This document shows positions 34,454 to 38,285 of a stretch of 38,285 bases of DNA, one piece after another. The notes under the pieces were generated by a model, which saw nothing but the letters and a program-made list of their open reading frames with translations, had not been told where the DNA came from and did not search any database. A program made the translations under genes and the position numbers. Position 1 is the first letter of the stretch. Each line of letters begins with the position of its first letter. The stretch is from Sphingomonas flavalba. Lineage in GTDB: Bacteria > Pseudomonadota > Alphaproteobacteria > Sphingomonadales > Sphingomonadaceae. Where the stretch lies: assembly GCF_004796535.1 (NCBI RefSeq), contig NZ_SPHY01000018.1, positions 1 to 38,285 of the forward strand, given 5' to 3'.

Positions 34454-35412
34454 CATCGAAAGCGCCCGATCCGGTTCAGGTCGGGCGCTTTCGGGATGCG
34501 CTGACCGCGCTCGCCGTCCCCGCCGGCGCGCCGCTCGGCGTCGCGGTATCGGGCGGGCCGGACAGCCTGGCGCTGCTGCTGCTCGCCCATGCCGCGCATG
34601 ACGGGCCGGTCGCCGCCGCGACGGTCGATCACGGCCTGCGCCCGGCCGCGGAGGCGGAGGCGGAGGCCGTCGCCGCCCTCTGCCGGGCGCTTGCTGTCGA
34701 CCACGCCATCCTGCGCGTCACCGTCGAACCGGCCGGCACCGGCATACAGGCGGCGGCGCGCACCGCCCGCTATCGCGCGCTGGCCGACTGGTGCGCCGGC
34801 GGCGCCATCGCCACCCTCGCCACCGCCCATCATGCGGACGATCAGGCCGAAACCCTGCTGATGCGGCTGAACCGGGGCGCCGGCCTTGCCGGGCTGGCCG
34901 GAGTCCGCGCCGAACGTCCGCTGGCGCCGGGCCTGCGCCTTGTCCGCCCGCTGCTCGGCTGGCGCAAGGCGGAACTGGCGGCGCTGGTCGCGGCGCAAGG
35001 CATCGTTGCCGCCGACGACCCGTCGAACCATGACGATCGCCACGATCGTACCGCGATGCGCGCGCTGCTCGCCGCCAACCCGCTGCTCGATCCGGTACGG
35101 ATCGCCGCGTCGGCGCACCATCTCGCCGATTCGGAAAGCGCACTGGCCTGGGCGGCTGCCGACATCCTCGCCCGCCGAATCAGCCGCACCGGCGATGCGG
35201 TCACCCTCGACCCCGTTGATCTGCCGGGCGAAATCCTGCGCCGCGCGGTCACCGGAATCCTGTCTGAATTCAATCATGTGCCAGACGGCCCTTCCGTCGC
35301 GACGCTGGTCGCCCGGCTGCGCGGCGGCCAGGCGGCGACGCTCGGCGGGGTCAAGGCGACGCCCGGCGCGCGCTGGCATTTCGCCCCGGCACCGCCCCGG
35401 CGTGGCGGCTGA
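34444..35412 (+). CDS. tilS: tRNA(Ile)-lysidine synthase
   Basis: A 322-residue PP-loop ATPase that attaches lysine to C34 of the tRNA-Ile (CAU) anticodon so that it reads AUA. The SGGPDS loop is at residues 36-41, and ATAHHADDQAETLLMRLNRG and GVRAERPL follow. The GTG start overlaps the end of cpoB by ten bases, a common coupling in alphaproteobacteria. It is shorter than E. coli TilS, lacking most of the C-terminal domains, as usual for alphaproteobacteria. Confidence 0.93.
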   Translation: MPLTSKAPDPVQVGRFRDALTALAVPAGAPLGVAVSGGPDSLALLLLAHAAHDGPVAAATVDHGLRPAAEAEAEAVAALCRALAVDHAILRVTVEPAGTGIQAAARTARYRALADWCAGGAIATLATAHHADDQAETLLMRLNRGAGLAGLAGVRAERPLAPGLRLVRPLLGWRKAELAALVAAQGIVAADDPSNHDDRHDRTAMRALLAANPLLDPVRIAASAHHLADSESALAWAAADILARRISRTGDAVTLDPVDLPGEILRRAVTGILSEFNHVPDGPSVATLVARLRGGQAATLGGVKATPGARWHFAPAPPRRGG

Positions 35413-35511
35413 CCCGCGATGAAACGGCGGAACTGAGCGGAACGCGGCCGTCGGCCATTGTCCATTAACGGCTCTATGCCTACATTCGGCGGGAAACAGC
35501 GAGAGCGCGGA

Positions 35512-37458
<1,947 letters not shown>

Positions 37459-37491
37459 CCGGCGGCGCATTGCGCTGACATTTCCGGCGCC

Positions 37492-38130
37492 ATGCACATT
37501 TATTGCGACGAGAGCGGCGGCCTGTCCGCCGGGGCGATGACCTTCGCGGCGGTGGCGATCGACCCCGACGCCGCCGACGCGCTGGTCCGGCGGTTCAAGG
37601 CGATCGCCGGGCTGGGCGGGGAACTGAAGGGCAGCCGCATTTCGCTGGTCGAACGCGCGCTGGTGCTTGAATTGCTGGAGCGGTTCGGCGGCCGCGCCGT
37701 CGTTACCGACATCCGCCGCCCGGCGATGCCCGACGGCATTCTCGACGTCCAGCTCTACAGCGCGCTGCTCGAATCCTCCGTCACCCGGCTGTTGCCGGAA
37801 AGCGGCGGCTGCGCGCAGGTGGTGATCGACGACGGCCGCTACGCCCCGGCGACGCTGGCGCTCGTCCGCGCCGACATCGCCGCGCTGATCGGCCCATGCG
37901 GCCGCGCCCGCCTCGCCGACAGCAAGCGCTCCTCCGGCGTCCAGATCGCCGACGTCATCTCCAATTGCGCGTTCAACCTGGCGATCGGGTCGGTACGCGC
38001 CCGGCGGATCGACACGATCCTGACGCCGTTCGTGGCGGAAGGCCGCATCCGCATCGCCCCACTGCCCGCCGACGCGCTCGCCGCGCCGATGGAGGCGGCG
38101 CCGCCGGCACGGGCGCTGGCCGCCGGCTGA
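37492..38130 (+). CDS. DUF3800 domain protein
   Basis: A 212-residue protein with YCDESG at the N-terminus, VVIDDGRY in the middle and LADSKRSSGVQIADVISNCAFN near the C-terminus. These Asp/Glu motifs form an RNase H-like, probably metal-dependent nuclease fold in the DUF3800 family. Function is unproven; many members are in mobile or defence contexts, but this one sits 33 bases after ftsH in core genome. The C-terminus is Ala/Pro-rich. Confidence 0.87.
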   Translation: MHIYCDESGGLSAGAMTFAAVAIDPDAADALVRRFKAIAGLGGELKGSRISLVERALVLELLERFGGRAVVTDIRRPAMPDGILDVQLYSALLESSVTRLLPESGGCAQVVIDDGRYAPATLALVRADIAALIGPCGRARLADSKRSSGVQIADVISNCAFNLAIGSVRARRIDTILTPFVAEGRIRIAPLPADALAAPMEAAPPARALAAG

Positions 38131-38169
38131 CCGGTTTCAAATCGCCGCCGGCGTGATATGGCCCGCGCG

Positions 38170-38285
38170 ATGAGCAACCCCGCCGCCACTGTTACCGAAA
38201 CCGTCGCCGCGATGGGCCGCCGCGCCCGCGCCGCCGCCGCCGTGCTGGCGCGGACCGATCCGGCGCTGACGGCGGCGGCGCTGAC
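38170..38285 (+). CDS. proA: Probable glutamate-5-semialdehyde dehydrogenase, 5' end only
   Basis: The ATG at 38170 opens a frame that runs off the window. The first 38 residues (VAAMGRRARAAAAVLARTDP in the middle) resemble the N-terminal helix of ProA, which reduces glutamyl phosphate to the semialdehyde in proline synthesis. Only this low-complexity helix is visible, so the call is tentative. Confidence 0.55.
   Translation, partial: MSNPAATVTETVAAMGRRARAAAAVLARTDPALTAAAL

Overview
GC-rich chromosomal DNA of an alphaproteobacterium, most likely a sphingomonad (Sphingomonas or a close relative). The support is two proteins ending in the PEPxxWA-CTERM tail typical of sphingomonads, the linked gene sets ubiG/lysC and cpoB-tilS-ftsH, and the coding style throughout. 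The assignment rests on family recognition by eye; no search was run.

Left part (1-6.6 kb): a minus-strand cluster recO-leuB-glycosyltransferase(GT2+GtrA) ends at a perfect 33-bp inverted repeat. On the plus strand follow a VanZ-like membrane protein, an ECF-type sigma factor with a candidate ECF promoter of its own, a DUF4142 protein and a small cupredoxin, then an acetyl-CoA acetyltransferase and tRNA-Gly(CCC).

Accessory part (about 6.65-16.0 kb): a DODA-type dioxygenase, a frameshifted scrap of a DUF5996 gene, an FAD-dependent oxidoreductase, an FrnE-like DsbA protein, two stretches without recognisable genes, and a decayed tyrosine-integrase remnant. Next comes a compact element of about 3.9 kb inserted in the 3' end of tRNA-Leu(CAG). 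It is bounded by direct repeats of the tRNA end and has matching 12-bp-spaced GATACC repeats just inside both ends. It holds an intact P4-type integrase, a frameshifted small gene and an AbiEi/AbiEii toxin-antitoxin pair. The older integrase remnant sits in the same arrangement beside the distal tRNA repeat, so two elements appear to have entered the same tRNA in tandem.

Right part (16.1-38.3 kb) is core genome: a NAD(P)-binding complex I NDUFA9-like protein, uppP, gltD-gltB (with a 25-codon ORF fitting exactly between them), a glutathione S-transferase, ubiG divergent from lysC, a nitronate monooxygenase coupled to lysC, two PEPxxWA-CTERM paralogues (the first behind a canonical sigma-54 promoter), ptsP, a rodZ-like gene with a good sigma-70 promoter, cpoB, tilS, ftsH, a DUF3800 protein and the start of a probable proA.

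Functional themes are amino-acid and nitrogen metabolism (leuB, gltBD, lysC, ptsP, proA), cell envelope (uppP, rodZ, cpoB, ftsH, GtrA glycosyltransferase, PEP-CTERM proteins), and a small defence island at tRNA-Leu.
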